NCBI RefSeq assembly: GCF_003987855.1
Contig: NZ_RXIZ01000002.1
Location: 22,365-55,813 of the forward strand
Source: Hyphomicrobium sp.
GTDB taxonomy: Bacteria; Pseudomonadota; Alphaproteobacteria; Rhizobiales; Hyphomicrobiaceae
Length of the DNA: 33,449 nucleotides
Reading direction: 5' to 3'
The notes beneath the pieces are model-generated. The model searched no databases, was not told the origin of the DNA, and was given only the letters and a program-made list of their open reading frames with translations. The number at the start of each line of letters is the position of its first letter. Position 1 is the first letter of the stretch. Position numbers and translations under genes: made by a program. Positions 1 through 7,221 of this stretch are shown piece by piece.

Positions 1-431
1 GCAACTTCGCCGCGCAATATTGGAATGCCTCCGCCCTTGACGGCGTCGCCTCAATCCTCATCGGCATCGTTCTTGCGGTTGCGGCGACGGTGCTTGCCCG
101 CGAGAACAAGGCGCTCCTCATCGGCGAGCGGGCGAGTGATGAAGTCATAAACTCCATCATGGCGCTGGCAATCAGCGAGCCGAGCGTCGAAGGCGCAAAC
201 AGCGTGTTCGCCGTACATCTGGCGCCTGAGCAAATCCTCGTCGCACTCAGCCTCGAATTCTCTGATGAGTTACGAACGCCGCAAATCGAAGCGGCCATCG
301 TTCAACTCGAACAGCGCATTCAAGCAAAACACCCGGAGGTCATCCGGGTGTTTGTCAAACCGCAAACGCGCAGAACGTTCGAGAAATCGCGAGCTCAATT
401 CTATCGGGGAGGCGGCGAAACCGGGTCGTGA
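1..431 (+). CDS. Cation diffusion facilitator (CDF) transporter, C-terminal part
   Basis: This is the 3' end of a CDF-family metal/proton antiporter, which exports divalent cations such as zinc, iron or cobalt from the cytoplasm. The reading frame is open from base 3, so the start lies upstream of the window. The visible part begins with a segment ending in LDGVASILIGIVLAV, the last transmembrane helix typical of the family. It continues with the ARENKALLIGERAS linker and a cytoplasmic alpha/beta domain (VFAVHLAPEQILVALSLEF, then KHPEVIRVFVKP), which is the CDF dimerisation domain. The metal-binding residues of the early helices are outside the window, so the substrate cannot be read. The C-terminal tail after the domain is short. 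A perfect 11-bp inverted repeat lies inside the coding sequence at 327-353. Family assignment rests on the visible motifs and is fairly secure. Confidence 0.85.
   Translation, partial: NFAAQYWNASALDGVASILIGIVLAVAATVLARENKALLIGERASDEVINSIMALAISEPSVEGANSVFAVHLAPEQILVALSLEFSDELRTPQIEAAIVQLEQRIQAKHPEVIRVFVKPQTRRTFEKSRAQFYRGGGETGS
327..353. repeat. Perfect 11-bp inverted repeat inside the CDF gene
   Basis: AAACACCCGGA at 327-337 and TCCGGGTGTTT at 343-353 are exact reverse complements separated by GGTCA. The RNA hairpin would be very stable. Only three T residues close the 3' arm, so it is not a canonical intrinsic terminator, and it lies about 80 bases before the stop codon. It may reflect codon choice for the HPEVIRVFV strand. 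Confidence 0.6.
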
Positions 432-474
432 TGGTTGCCGCAGCCAGGTTGCATTGGGCACCGTCCTGGAGCCA

Positions 475-1575
475 TCAGCGGACGGCCACTTGCATGATCT
501 GATCGTAGAAGCGATCTGCGTCGGCGGCTACCGTGCCGACGGAGAACTTCTGAATGCAGCGCTCTCTCCCATCGCGTGCCAACTGGTTTCTTTTGGCCTC
601 ATCGCCAACCAAGATGTCGAGCAAGCGGCCGATCTCGGCGCCATCGAAATCCTTTGGCAAGTAAAGGGCGTTGTCGCCGCTGATCTCGGCGAGGCCTCCG
701 GTGCCGGAGGTGATGACGGCGCAGCCGCCTGCGTGCGCTTCAAGCGCCGTACGTCCGAATGGTTCTTCCCATTTCGAAGGGATGATGGCGATGGCCGCCT
801 CCTGCAATCGCTCCCTGACAAATGCGAAGCGTTGATTGACATTGATGGTGACCCGATCCGCGACAGGCTTGATCGTGTCCTTGATCGATTGGAGATAATC
901 GGGGAAGCGCGTCGGCTCGCTCAATATCAATCGCGCCGACCAATCGGGATTGGCGGCGAGGATCGTCGCGATACCTTCGGCGGCTTCCTTGATGCCTTTC
1001 TCCGGCGCTGCCCGCCCGACGCAGATAATTTCCTTTTTTCGCACTTCTGCGGGCTGCCATTCGGCGAAATCCAACCCGTTGTTGACGACGCCCATCGGCA
1101 CTTTGATTTCTGGCCAATCGGCTTGAAAGATGCGCTGGCACGCCGCGCTCACGAAAATAATGCCGGCGAGCCGGTTGTATTCCGACACCCTCCACCGGTG
1201 CTTCAGCCGATTGAACAGGCCCGTCTTCGGAATCGGCTTCGTCATGTTATGCTTGTGGAGGATAACCGGTGTCTCGATGCGCCAGGCCACTGCCGCCGCC
1301 GTTGGCATGTGCTGTTGCACGACGATCAGGTCAGCCTTGCTGTCGACTGCCTTTTTCAAAGCGAATTTGATTTTCCGGCTCTTGTGGCGATCAACCTTCG
1401 GCGGATACGTCGTGACATCGAGCCCGGAGAACAGCGTCTCGTTCTCGCAGCAGACGATTTTGGTGTCTTTGCGATAGCGGCTGGCGGCGATCAGGTCGTA
1501 GACGCACAAGTCGATTGAAGTCGCGTTGGACGGGCCGAACCGCATATTCCGGGGCATGAAGCAAAGGATGCGCAT
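475..1575 (-). CDS. Glycosyltransferase, GT4 (GT-B fold) family
   Basis: A 366-residue retaining glycosyltransferase that would transfer a sugar from a nucleotide-sugar donor to a lipid or polysaccharide acceptor at the inner face of the membrane. The N-terminal half is an acceptor-binding Rossmann domain (MRILCFMPRN start, VVQQHMPTAAAVAWRI). The C-terminal donor domain begins around ICVGRAAPEKG (185-194) and carries the family EX7E motif as E271-PFGRTAL-E279, followed by AHAGGCAVITS and GGLAEI. Length is normal for the family. It stands alone on the minus strand between the CDF gene and an AhpD-like gene, with no other surface-polysaccharide gene visible, so the product it builds cannot be inferred. 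The long plus-strand frame over the same bases is a shadow. Confidence 0.88.
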   Translation of the reverse strand: MRILCFMPRNMRFGPSNATSIDLCVYDLIAASRYRKDTKIVCCENETLFSGLDVTTYPPKVDRHKSRKIKFALKKAVDSKADLIVVQQHMPTAAAVAWRIETPVILHKHNMTKPIPKTGLFNRLKHRWRVSEYNRLAGIIFVSAACQRIFQADWPEIKVPMGVVNNGLDFAEWQPAEVRKKEIICVGRAAPEKGIKEAAEGIATILAANPDWSARLILSEPTRFPDYLQSIKDTIKPVADRVTINVNQRFAFVRERLQEAAIAIIPSKWEEPFGRTALEAHAGGCAVITSGTGGLAEISGDNALYLPKDFDGAEIGRLLDILVGDEAKRNQLARDGRERCIQKFSVGTVAADADRFYDQIMQVAVR

Positions 1576-1821
1576 GTCGTCTCGTATCAGAAATTTTACG
1601 CGGCTGGAGGAAGGATTGTGAAGCCGCTTCGATCGTCAAAGACTTTGCCCATCGCGCTACAGACCACGGGACGCGGTTCCGCGCGCAGCCGCCATTCTTC
1701 GCATCCGATCAATCGCTGGTGACAGCAAATCCAAGCGCCCCGCCAAATCGCCGACGCATTATGTCACCCCAAGGATAATATTCCAACCCGCCGAATTAGA
1801 CCGTCGATCGTCGTAGATATT

Positions 1822-2187
1822 TCAAGCGCGGGCCTTCTCGGCCGCGTCGTTCTTGAACTGACGGGCGGCTTCGACGGCATGAGCGGCATACATGACCGAC
1901 GGTCCGGCTCCCATGTAAATGGCCATTCCCAGAGTTTCGAAGATTTCCTCGTCGGTCGCCCCTTGAGCCACGGCCGCTTTGGCATGAAAAGCGATGCAGT
2001 CGTCGCACCGGACGGCAACGCCGATTGCAAGAGCGATGAGTTCCTTGGTTTTGACGTCGAGCGCTTTGGCTTTGAGCGCGCCCTCGGCAATGGCGCCAAA
2101 CCCCTTCATCACCTCGGGAGCGCCGCCACGGAGGTCTTTCAATGATGCTCCGACACTTTTGGTGATTTCCAGCCAATCGTTGATCAT
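1822..2187 (-). CDS. Carboxymuconolactone decarboxylase / AhpD-like peroxidase-family protein
   Basis: A 121-residue all-helical CMD/AhpD-fold protein. The central motif KELIALAIGVAVRCDDCIAFH carries the redox pair Cys61-x-x-Cys64 and His68, as in AhpD proteins that act as thiol reductants or peroxidases. The rest (ATDEEIFETLGMAIYMGAGPSVMYAAHA) is the usual helical pair. I chose the ATG at 2187, not a possible start at 2229, because a GAGGGAAG ribosome-binding site sits just upstream of it and the upstream residues do not look like the family. It is divergent from a flavodoxin-fold quinone reductase with about 110 bases between them, which suggests a shared redox or electrophile-response control region. 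The true substrate is unknown; many such proteins are annotated only at family level. Confidence 0.88.
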   Translation of the reverse strand: MINDWLEITKSVGASLKDLRGGAPEVMKGFGAIAEGALKAKALDVKTKELIALAIGVAVRCDDCIAFHAKAAVAQGATDEEIFETLGMAIYMGAGPSVMYAAHAVEAARQFKNDAAEKARA

Positions 2188-2200
2188 GCACTTCCCTCGC

Positions 2201-2222
2201 TGCTTGCCAGAGTAAGCAAGCA
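2201..2222. promoter_or_regulatory. Inverted repeat, candidate operator between divergent redox genes
   Basis: TGCTTGC and GCAAGCA form a perfect 7-bp inverted repeat separated by 8 bases (22 bp in all), which is the size and spacing of TetR/MarR-type operators. It lies just upstream of the ribosome-binding site of the AhpD-like gene and about 75 bases upstream of the divergent reductase gene. No regulator gene is adjacent, so the binding protein is unknown. Confidence 0.45.
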
Positions 2223-2295
2223 TCGACATTCTGGCTTGGAACTGATGTGTATCAATGGCGTCTTCACAATGGATTTTTGATCAAGCTTGGACCTC

Positions 2296-2859
2296 ATGAA
2301 AATTCTTCTCGTCGTCGCCCATCCGCGTTCCAATTCACTAACGCATGCCGTAGCGGCTGCGTTTTCGGATGCCGCCCGCAGCAAGGGTCATACGGTCGAA
2401 CTCGCTGATCTCATGGCGGAAGGATTCGATCCGGTCATGCGGGAGGCTGATGAACCAGATTGGGAGAATCCCGATAAGACTTATTCGCCAGAAGTTCAGC
2501 GAGAAATGGAGCGGGTCGAACGCAATGAGGCGACCGTGCTCGTATTTCCGGTCTGGTGGTGGTCGATGCCTGCGCTGCTGAAGGGCTGGATCGACCGCGT
2601 GTGGAACAACGGTTGGGCGTACGGGAAAAAGACCTACCCGCACAAACGCGTTTGGATGTTGGCGGTCGCGGGCTCTATCGAGGAAAGCTACGCAAAGCGG
2701 GGCTATGACACCGCCATGCAGACACAGCTAAACACTGGAATTCTCGATTACTGCGGCGTCGCGGAGCCGCGCTTGAATATTCTCTTCGGCTCGGTCGAGG
2801 GTGACGATGGACCGGACCATATCCTGGCTCAGGCACGAAACTTGGGCTCGGACTTTTGA
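2296..2859 (+). CDS. NAD(P)H dehydrogenase (quinone) / flavodoxin-fold oxidoreductase
   Basis: A 187-residue cytoplasmic FMN- or FAD-binding reductase of the MdaB/KefF/NQO1-like flavodoxin-fold family, which passes two electrons from NAD(P)H to quinones or related electrophiles. Supporting motifs are KILLVVAHPRSNSLTHAVA (first beta strand and phosphate-binding loop), DLMAEGFDPV, VLVFPVWWWSMPALLKGWIDRVW (flavin-contact loop and helix) and the C-terminal GYDTAMQTQL..GILDYCGV segment. I set the start at ATG 2296; a TTG three codons upstream is possible, and neither has a strong ribosome-binding site. It is divergent from the AhpD-like gene, so both may answer to quinone or peroxide stress. Confidence 0.88.
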   Translation: MKILLVVAHPRSNSLTHAVAAAFSDAARSKGHTVELADLMAEGFDPVMREADEPDWENPDKTYSPEVQREMERVERNEATVLVFPVWWWSMPALLKGWIDRVWNNGWAYGKKTYPHKRVWMLAVAGSIEESYAKRGYDTAMQTQLNTGILDYCGVAEPRLNILFGSVEGDDGPDHILAQARNLGSDF

Positions 2860-3102
2860 CGCTTCGAAGCCGTCTCGCCGGGGAAGCTGAAGCGCGACTT
2901 CCTCGAGCGGCAGCGTAAAAACGCATTCAATACCGCTCATCATTTTGTGAGAATCCGTGTGATGTCGGCGGTCTTCCCAAGGCGGTTCCCATCCATATTT
3001 CAATGGCATGCAATTCCGAAGTTCGTCTGCGATGGCGCGCGGACGGGGTAAGCGACGCTTCGGATTGCCGATGTCAGCCACACGATCTATGGAGATTTGG
3101 AT

Positions 3103-3516
3103 ATGCCTCTTCACAAAGCCAGCGTTCGCATCGCAGCTGCAGCGCTTGCCCTCTTCAGCCTACCGATTGCCGCCTACGCACTCGTCGACAAGCCGGAAGG
3201 AGCAACATCCGCCACGACTCCCGCCTCGGTGATCATTTTTAGCCAGAAGCCCAAGGGTGACCTGATAACCGTGACGTACGCGTACATGCCGGCTCCGGGC
3301 AATCTCGTGATCCACGGCTCGGGCAGCAACGGGAAGCCCGACAAAGCCGTTCTCGGCAGCGTAAAGCTTGAAGCAGGCGATCATCGGGATGTCGGCGTCA
3401 CCTTGAAGAAGATGCCTCAAGCCGGAACCTCGCTCTGGGCATCGCTGACCAACACGCAGGACCAGCCGTTCTGGCAGACCTCATTGCCGCTCGAAAACGA
3501 ATTCACGATCAAATAG
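3103..3516 (+). CDS. Small secreted protein of unknown function
   Basis: A 137-residue protein that I do not recognise as a named family. It opens with a clear Sec signal peptide: MPLHKASVR, a hydrophobic run IAAAALALFSLPIA, and a likely cleavage after AYA. The mature part is about 110 residues, rich in beta-prone stretches (SVIIFSQKPKGDLITVTYAYMP, NLVIHG, RDVGVTLK, TSLWASLT), which suggests a small periplasmic beta-sandwich. It has no cysteines and no obvious catalytic motif. ATG 3103 was chosen because GGAG lies eight bases upstream. It is bracketed by a reductase gene and a convergent MFS gene, and a 10-bp hairpin follows its stop. Confidence 0.75.
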   Translation: MPLHKASVRIAAAALALFSLPIAAYALVDKPEGATSATTPASVIIFSQKPKGDLITVTYAYMPAPGNLVIHGSGSNGKPDKAVLGSVKLEAGDHRDVGVTLKKMPQAGTSLWASLTNTQDQPFWQTSLPLENEFTIK

Positions 3517-3528
3517 GAGAAGCGCGCT

Positions 3529-3557
3529 GGTGGATCGGGCATGCAAACCGATCCATC
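3529..3557. terminator. Hairpin between convergent genes
   Basis: TGGATCGG (3531-3538) and CCGATCCA (3548-3555) are exact complements. The stem extends to 10 bp with one G-T pair, around a nine-base loop. It lies between the stops of the secreted-protein gene and the convergent MFS gene and overlaps the MFS stop codon. No T-run follows on either strand, so it is a weak or mechanism-uncertain bidirectional terminator. Confidence 0.45.
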
Positions 3558-4821
3558 ACGCCTTTGCCAGCGGAGCTTCGCTAACGCTTGACCCTTCGGC
3601 CGAAAGACTGGAACGATTGACGATCCAAAGTCCAATCGAGATCAACGCGAAGCTTCCGAGCACCATGAACATCGCCGGATAGCCGATCAGCTGCGCGATC
3701 CAGCCGCCGATACCGGGACTCAGAGCGGCGCCGATGCCTTGCGCGGCCATCACCGCGCCCTGCCCGACATTGATGCGGCCCGTGCCGTCAAGCGTTCGCG
3801 CGACAAATCCGGGCACTGCCACGCTCTGCAATCCCGCGCCGACGCCATCGAGAATTTGCACGGGATATACGCCCCAAGGCACGACCAACTGCGATGCCAG
3901 AAGTCCGCGCACGGGAAGAGCGATGAAGGAGATCAGCAGTACCAGCCAATAGCTATCGGACTCGGCCATGCGCATGGCGATGATCGACGCGATGATCATA
4001 CTCGCCTGCGCAACAATGATCGTTATTGCAACGAAGGATGGTCCGTCGGCGTGCGAATGCGACACGACGGCCATGCCGTAAAGCGGAAGCATCGCGCCGT
4101 TGCCGAGATGAAATGCCAGAAGCGCCGCCGCAAGAACGAGAAGAGGCTTGCATTCAAAAAGCACGCTGAAGCCGCTGGCGCGCGTGTCGGTCTCTCCACT
4201 TTTCATTCCCCGCGCGGCCGCATGATCGATTGACGACGCGGGAATGAGCAGGATCATCGCGATCGACAGAGCGCCGAACACACCGGCCGCGAGGAAAATC
4301 GCGCCGAAACCATACTTCCAGCCGAGATAGCCGGATAGCGCGGCGCCGACGACGTTGCCGGCATGGTTGAATGCCTGGTTCTTGCCGTTCTGGCGATTGA
4401 AGCCGCGCTGACCGACAATTCCGAGTGTGATCGCGTTGACCGCCGGAATGATGGCGGCACCTGCTATCGCAGTCGCGACTTGCGAAGCGGCCACAACCCA
4501 GAAACTTTGGGAGAGAAGGATGATCGCCGACGCCGCGATGGTGGCGATGCCGGCCGCAACGACCCACGCCCGTTTCGAATGCGTGGCATCGATCATGGCG
4601 CCGGCCGGAATTACGACGAGCATGCCGGCCACGCCGCCGATCGTCATGACCGTACCGACGAGTCCACTTTGCCAACCATGATCAAGGAGGAAGACGCCAA
4701 GAAACGGCCCGATGCCCGCTTGGAAATCAGCCATGAAGAAGTTGAGCGCCAGGAGAGGCCAAACAGTGGTGAGCACGCGCTGAGCGGCGCCGGTGCCGTT
4801 GGTCGTCGCCAGTTTCTGCAC
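3556..4821 (-). CDS. Major facilitator superfamily (MFS) transporter
   Basis: A 421-residue inner-membrane protein with about twelve hydrophobic helices, starting VLTTVWPLLALNFFMADFQAGIGPFLGVFL. The MFS loop 2-3 region is visible as GGVAGMLVVIPAGAMIDATHSKR. The second half has the repeat equivalent (GVYPVQILDGVGAGLQSVAVPGFVARTLDGTGRINVGQGA). The frame is open to 4992, but that would overlap the divergent oxidase gene. I chose GTG 4821, preceded by GGAG at a good distance, which gives a normal MFS length. ATG 4935 is an alternative. Substrate is unknown; the subgroup looks like proton-driven drug or metabolite exporters. It shares its upstream region, including a TTTTC-N8-GAAAA palindrome, with the FAD oxidase gene. 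Confidence 0.85.
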   Translation of the reverse strand: MQKLATTNGTGAAQRVLTTVWPLLALNFFMADFQAGIGPFLGVFLLDHGWQSGLVGTVMTIGGVAGMLVVIPAGAMIDATHSKRAWVVAAGIATIAASAIILLSQSFWVVAASQVATAIAGAAIIPAVNAITLGIVGQRGFNRQNGKNQAFNHAGNVVGAALSGYLGWKYGFGAIFLAAGVFGALSIAMILLIPASSIDHAAARGMKSGETDTRASGFSVLFECKPLLVLAAALLAFHLGNGAMLPLYGMAVVSHSHADGPSFVAITIIVAQASMIIASIIAMRMAESDSYWLVLLISFIALPVRGLLASQLVVPWGVYPVQILDGVGAGLQSVAVPGFVARTLDGTGRINVGQGAVMAAQGIGAALSPGIGGWIAQLIGYPAMFMVLGSFALISIGLWIVNRSSLSAEGSSVSEAPLAKA

Positions 4822-4928
4822 GTCAGGTTTCTCCGATTTCCCCAAACCCGGTCTAAGACGGCTCCCGCTCAGTAAAGTTCCGGACGGTGCATGCGACTTT
4901 GGGACGACGCAGTTGCGAGCTTTACAAA

Positions 4929-4946
4929 TTTTCATTTCCGTGAAAA
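4929..4946. promoter_or_regulatory. Candidate operator TTTTC-N8-GAAAA, site 1
   Basis: TTTTCATTTCCGTGAAAA is an 18-bp near-palindrome with complementary TTTTCA/TGAAAA arms. A -35-like TTTACA lies two bases upstream at 4921-4926, pointing toward the FAD oxidase gene. A second element with the same half-sites, spacing and promoter placement occurs at 6277-6294. The site lies between the divergent MFS and oxidase genes and could control both. The nearest candidate regulator is the XRE-cupin protein at 9183-9818. Confidence 0.5.
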
Positions 4947-4982
4947 CTTCTACTCTCGCTTCATCTGCGAAAGGGCGCTTCT

Positions 4983-6266
4983 GTGACTGCATTCATCCCC
5001 GCTTCCGCCTGGGTGGAGGGACCGAGCACCGCGCTTGCGACCACGCCGCTATCCGCGGGAGAGACCTGCGATCTTGCAATCGTCGGCGGCGGCATTCTTG
5101 GGCTCCGAGCCGCTCTCGATGCAGCCCGACGTGGGCTCGCCGTCCGCGTCGTCGACGCTGCACTCGTCGGCGACAAGGCGTCTGGCCTGAACGGTGGGCA
5201 GGTGATCGCAGGCTTTAAATACGATCCCGATTGGCTCATCGGACACTTCGGCGAGAAGAGAGGTGAAGCACTCATCCAGTTCGGGTCGACAATGCCGGAT
5301 GCAGTTTACGATCTTATTGATCGCGAACTACTGAAGGTGCCGCACGAACGGAACGGATGGATTCAGGCGGCACACTCAGAGGTGGCCATGCATGCTGTCG
5401 AGCAGCGGGCGAAGCAATGGATCGCCCGCGGGGTGCCGGCCAAACTTCTGAATGCGGAGGAGATCGCGCGGCTCACCGGCGCGCGCGGCTATCTCGGCGG
5501 CTGGCTCGATCCGCGCGGCGGTGCCATCCAGCCCCTGGCCTATACGAGAGAGTTGGCTCGCGTAGCCTTGGAAGCCGGCGCGCGCATCGCGGAAAACACG
5601 CGAATAGCGAGGATCGCGAAGGAAAATGCTGATTGGACGCTACATACGGTTGATGGAAGAGCCTTACGTGCCAAGTTCGTGCTTGTCGCTACGAATGCTT
5701 ATGCCGACGGCCTCGTTCCCGGTCTCGCCCGAACGCTGCTACCGCTTCACTCGTTCCAGATCGCGACTGTGCCGCTTCCCTCGTCCGCGCTCGCGAGCAT
5801 TTTGCCGGAAGGCCAAGTCGTCTCGGATTCTCGCCGGATCGTGACCTATTACCGGCGCGGTCCTGGCGGGCGATTGCTTCTTGGTGGACGTGGCTCGACC
5901 GCAGAGCCAACCAGTGCGCGCGGGTGGGCGCATCTGGAGCATGCGTTGAAGCGACTTTTCCCGGTCTTAAAGGACGTCGCGATCGAAAAGCGATGGTATG
6001 GAAAAGTGGCGCTTACGCTCGACCATCTCCCTCACGTTTACGAACCTGAGCCTGGGCTGGTGATCGCCGCCGGTTGCCAAGGCCGCGGCGTCGGACTGAT
6101 GTCGGCGCTTGCTCCGAGTCTTGTCGATTACTTCGTATCGCGCGACCCGGAGAGCATTCCCTTTCCAATCACGCCGATCCGTCCGATCCCCTTCCACGCC
6201 TTTCGCAATGTCGGAATTAGCGCGGCGATCGCCTGGTACACCCTTGCAGACATGCTGGAGCACTGA
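4983..6266 (+). CDS. FAD-dependent amine/amino-acid oxidoreductase (DadA/PuuB-like)
   Basis: A 427-residue flavoprotein of the D-amino-acid oxidase superfamily. These enzymes oxidise a C-N bond of an amino acid, secondary amine or gamma-glutamylated amine and produce an imine. The FAD dinucleotide fold is at 31-40 (LAIVGGGILG), followed by KASGLNGGQVIAGF, the flavin-contact loop of gamma-glutamylputrescine oxidase-like proteins. The C-terminal GLVIAAGCQGRGVGLMSALAP is the second FAD-contact segment. The GTG start at 4983 has AAAGGG upstream. It leads the ABC-importer operon, so it probably oxidises what the importer brings in. No puuA, puuC or puuD partner is visible, so true gamma-glutamylputrescine oxidase activity is doubtful. 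A 455-residue paralogue lies at 17745-19112. Confidence 0.85.
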   Translation: MTAFIPASAWVEGPSTALATTPLSAGETCDLAIVGGGILGLRAALDAARRGLAVRVVDAALVGDKASGLNGGQVIAGFKYDPDWLIGHFGEKRGEALIQFGSTMPDAVYDLIDRELLKVPHERNGWIQAAHSEVAMHAVEQRAKQWIARGVPAKLLNAEEIARLTGARGYLGGWLDPRGGAIQPLAYTRELARVALEAGARIAENTRIARIAKENADWTLHTVDGRALRAKFVLVATNAYADGLVPGLARTLLPLHSFQIATVPLPSSALASILPEGQVVSDSRRIVTYYRRGPGGRLLLGGRGSTAEPTSARGWAHLEHALKRLFPVLKDVAIEKRWYGKVALTLDHLPHVYEPEPGLVIAAGCQGRGVGLMSALAPSLVDYFVSRDPESIPFPITPIRPIPFHAFRNVGISAAIAWYTLADMLEH

Positions 6267-6270
6267 ACCG

Positions 6271-6299
6271 TTGACATTTTCGCAAATGTGAAAAATGAT
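6271..6299 (+). promoter_or_regulatory. Candidate promoter with operator TTTTC-N8-GAAAA, site 2
   Basis: The -35-like hexamer TTGACA (6271-6276) abuts the near-palindrome TTTTCGCAAATGTGAAAA (6277-6294), so the element fills the spacer of a promoter whose -10 could be AATGAT (6294-6299). Half-sites and spacing match site 1 at 4929-4946. It lies in the 58-base gap between the FAD oxidase and the first permease gene and argues for separately controlled transcription of the importer. The -10 match is poor. Confidence 0.5.
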
Positions 6300-6324
6300 C
6301 TGGATAATTCAGGATTGCGAGCCT

Positions 6325-7221
6325 ATGAGCGTTTCCGCCGAGTCCGAGTTCACGCGCCGCGCAGCCTCCGCTCGCCATCAAACGCTGTTCCAGGTCGGCA
6401 TGACAGCGCCGGGCGCGCTGGCGACGTTGATCCTGGTGCTGTTCGCCCTTGGCATCGTGTTGTTTCTGAGCTTCAGAACCAACGACGGCTCGCTTCTTGG
6501 CGGCGGATTTTCGTTCGCGAACTTCGCGGGTGCGCTCTCCGACCCGCTTTACGCCACGGTTATCCTGCGCTCGCTCGCGATTGCCGGTTTGGTCACGCTC
6601 GCGACCGTGGTCACAGCATATCCAGTCGCCTATTATCTTGCCTTTCACGCCGGCAAGCATCGCGGGCTTCTGCTGTTCGTGGTGACGCTGCCGTTCTGGA
6701 CGAGCTATCTGCTTCGGGTCTTCGCGTGGAAAGTCGTGCTCGCCTATAATGGGGTGCTGAATTCCGCGTTGCTGACGACCGGCATTACCTCAGAGCCGAT
6801 CCTCGCGTTTCTCAATACGCCTGCCGCTGTCGTCGTGACGCTCGCTCATGCCTATGCCGCTTTCGCGATCCTGCCGATCTACGTCGCGCTCGAGAACGTG
6901 CCGAGGTCCTTGATAGAGGCGGCGGAGGATCTCGGGGCACGTCCGTTCTCGATCTTCCGCAGGATCATCCTTCCAATCTCGATGCCAGGGGTCTTAGGCG
7001 CAGCGCTCGTGGTGTTCGTGCCCACGGTCGGTGACTATGTCACGCCGGCGCTGGTCGGCGGTCCCAACAGCACGATGATCGGCTCAATGATCCAGGCGCA
7101 GTTCGGAAAAGCCAACGACTGGCCGTTCGGAGCCGCATTGTCCGTGATCGTGATGCTGGTCATCTTGGGTGTCGTTCTCGGCGCCCGCGTTGCGGACAAA
7201 CATTTCGGGAGCCGCACGTGA
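6325..7221 (+). CDS. ABC transporter permease, PotB/PotH-like
   Basis: A 298-residue inner-membrane permease of a spermidine/putrescine-type ABC importer. It has about six membrane segments, beginning with TAPGALATLILVLFALGIVLF. The cytoplasmic EAA loop that docks on the ATPase is visible as LIEAAEDLGARPFSIFRRIILPISMPG. I set the start at ATG 6325 (MSVSAESEF). The frame also opens at ATG 6295, but that codon overlaps the candidate operator. The gene overlaps the next permease gene by four bases (GTGA), so the two are translationally coupled and form the heterodimeric membrane channel. Confidence 0.88.
   Translation: MSVSAESEFTRRAASARHQTLFQVGMTAPGALATLILVLFALGIVLFLSFRTNDGSLLGGGFSFANFAGALSDPLYATVILRSLAIAGLVTLATVVTAYPVAYYLAFHAGKHRGLLLFVVTLPFWTSYLLRVFAWKVVLAYNGVLNSALLTTGITSEPILAFLNTPAAVVVTLAHAYAAFAILPIYVALENVPRSLIEAAEDLGARPFSIFRRIILPISMPGVLGAALVVFVPTVGDYVTPALVGGPNSTMIGSMIQAQFGKANDWPFGAALSVIVMLVILGVVLGARVADKHFGSRT

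Noticed and set aside
265-1518. 417-codon plus-strand frame
   Set aside because: It lies opposite the glycosyltransferase gene, whose motifs are clear; the plus-strand translation has no recognisable domain.
2728-3114. 128-codon minus-strand frame across the 2860-3102 gap
   Set aside because: It overlaps the 3' end of the reductase gene and the start of the secreted-protein gene, has no good ribosome-binding site and no recognisable domain. A remnant gene in the gap cannot be excluded.
4822-4992. N-terminal extension of the MFS gene
   Set aside because: The extension is polar, unlike MFS N termini, and would overlap the divergent oxidase gene and the candidate operator; GTG 4821 has a good ribosome-binding site.
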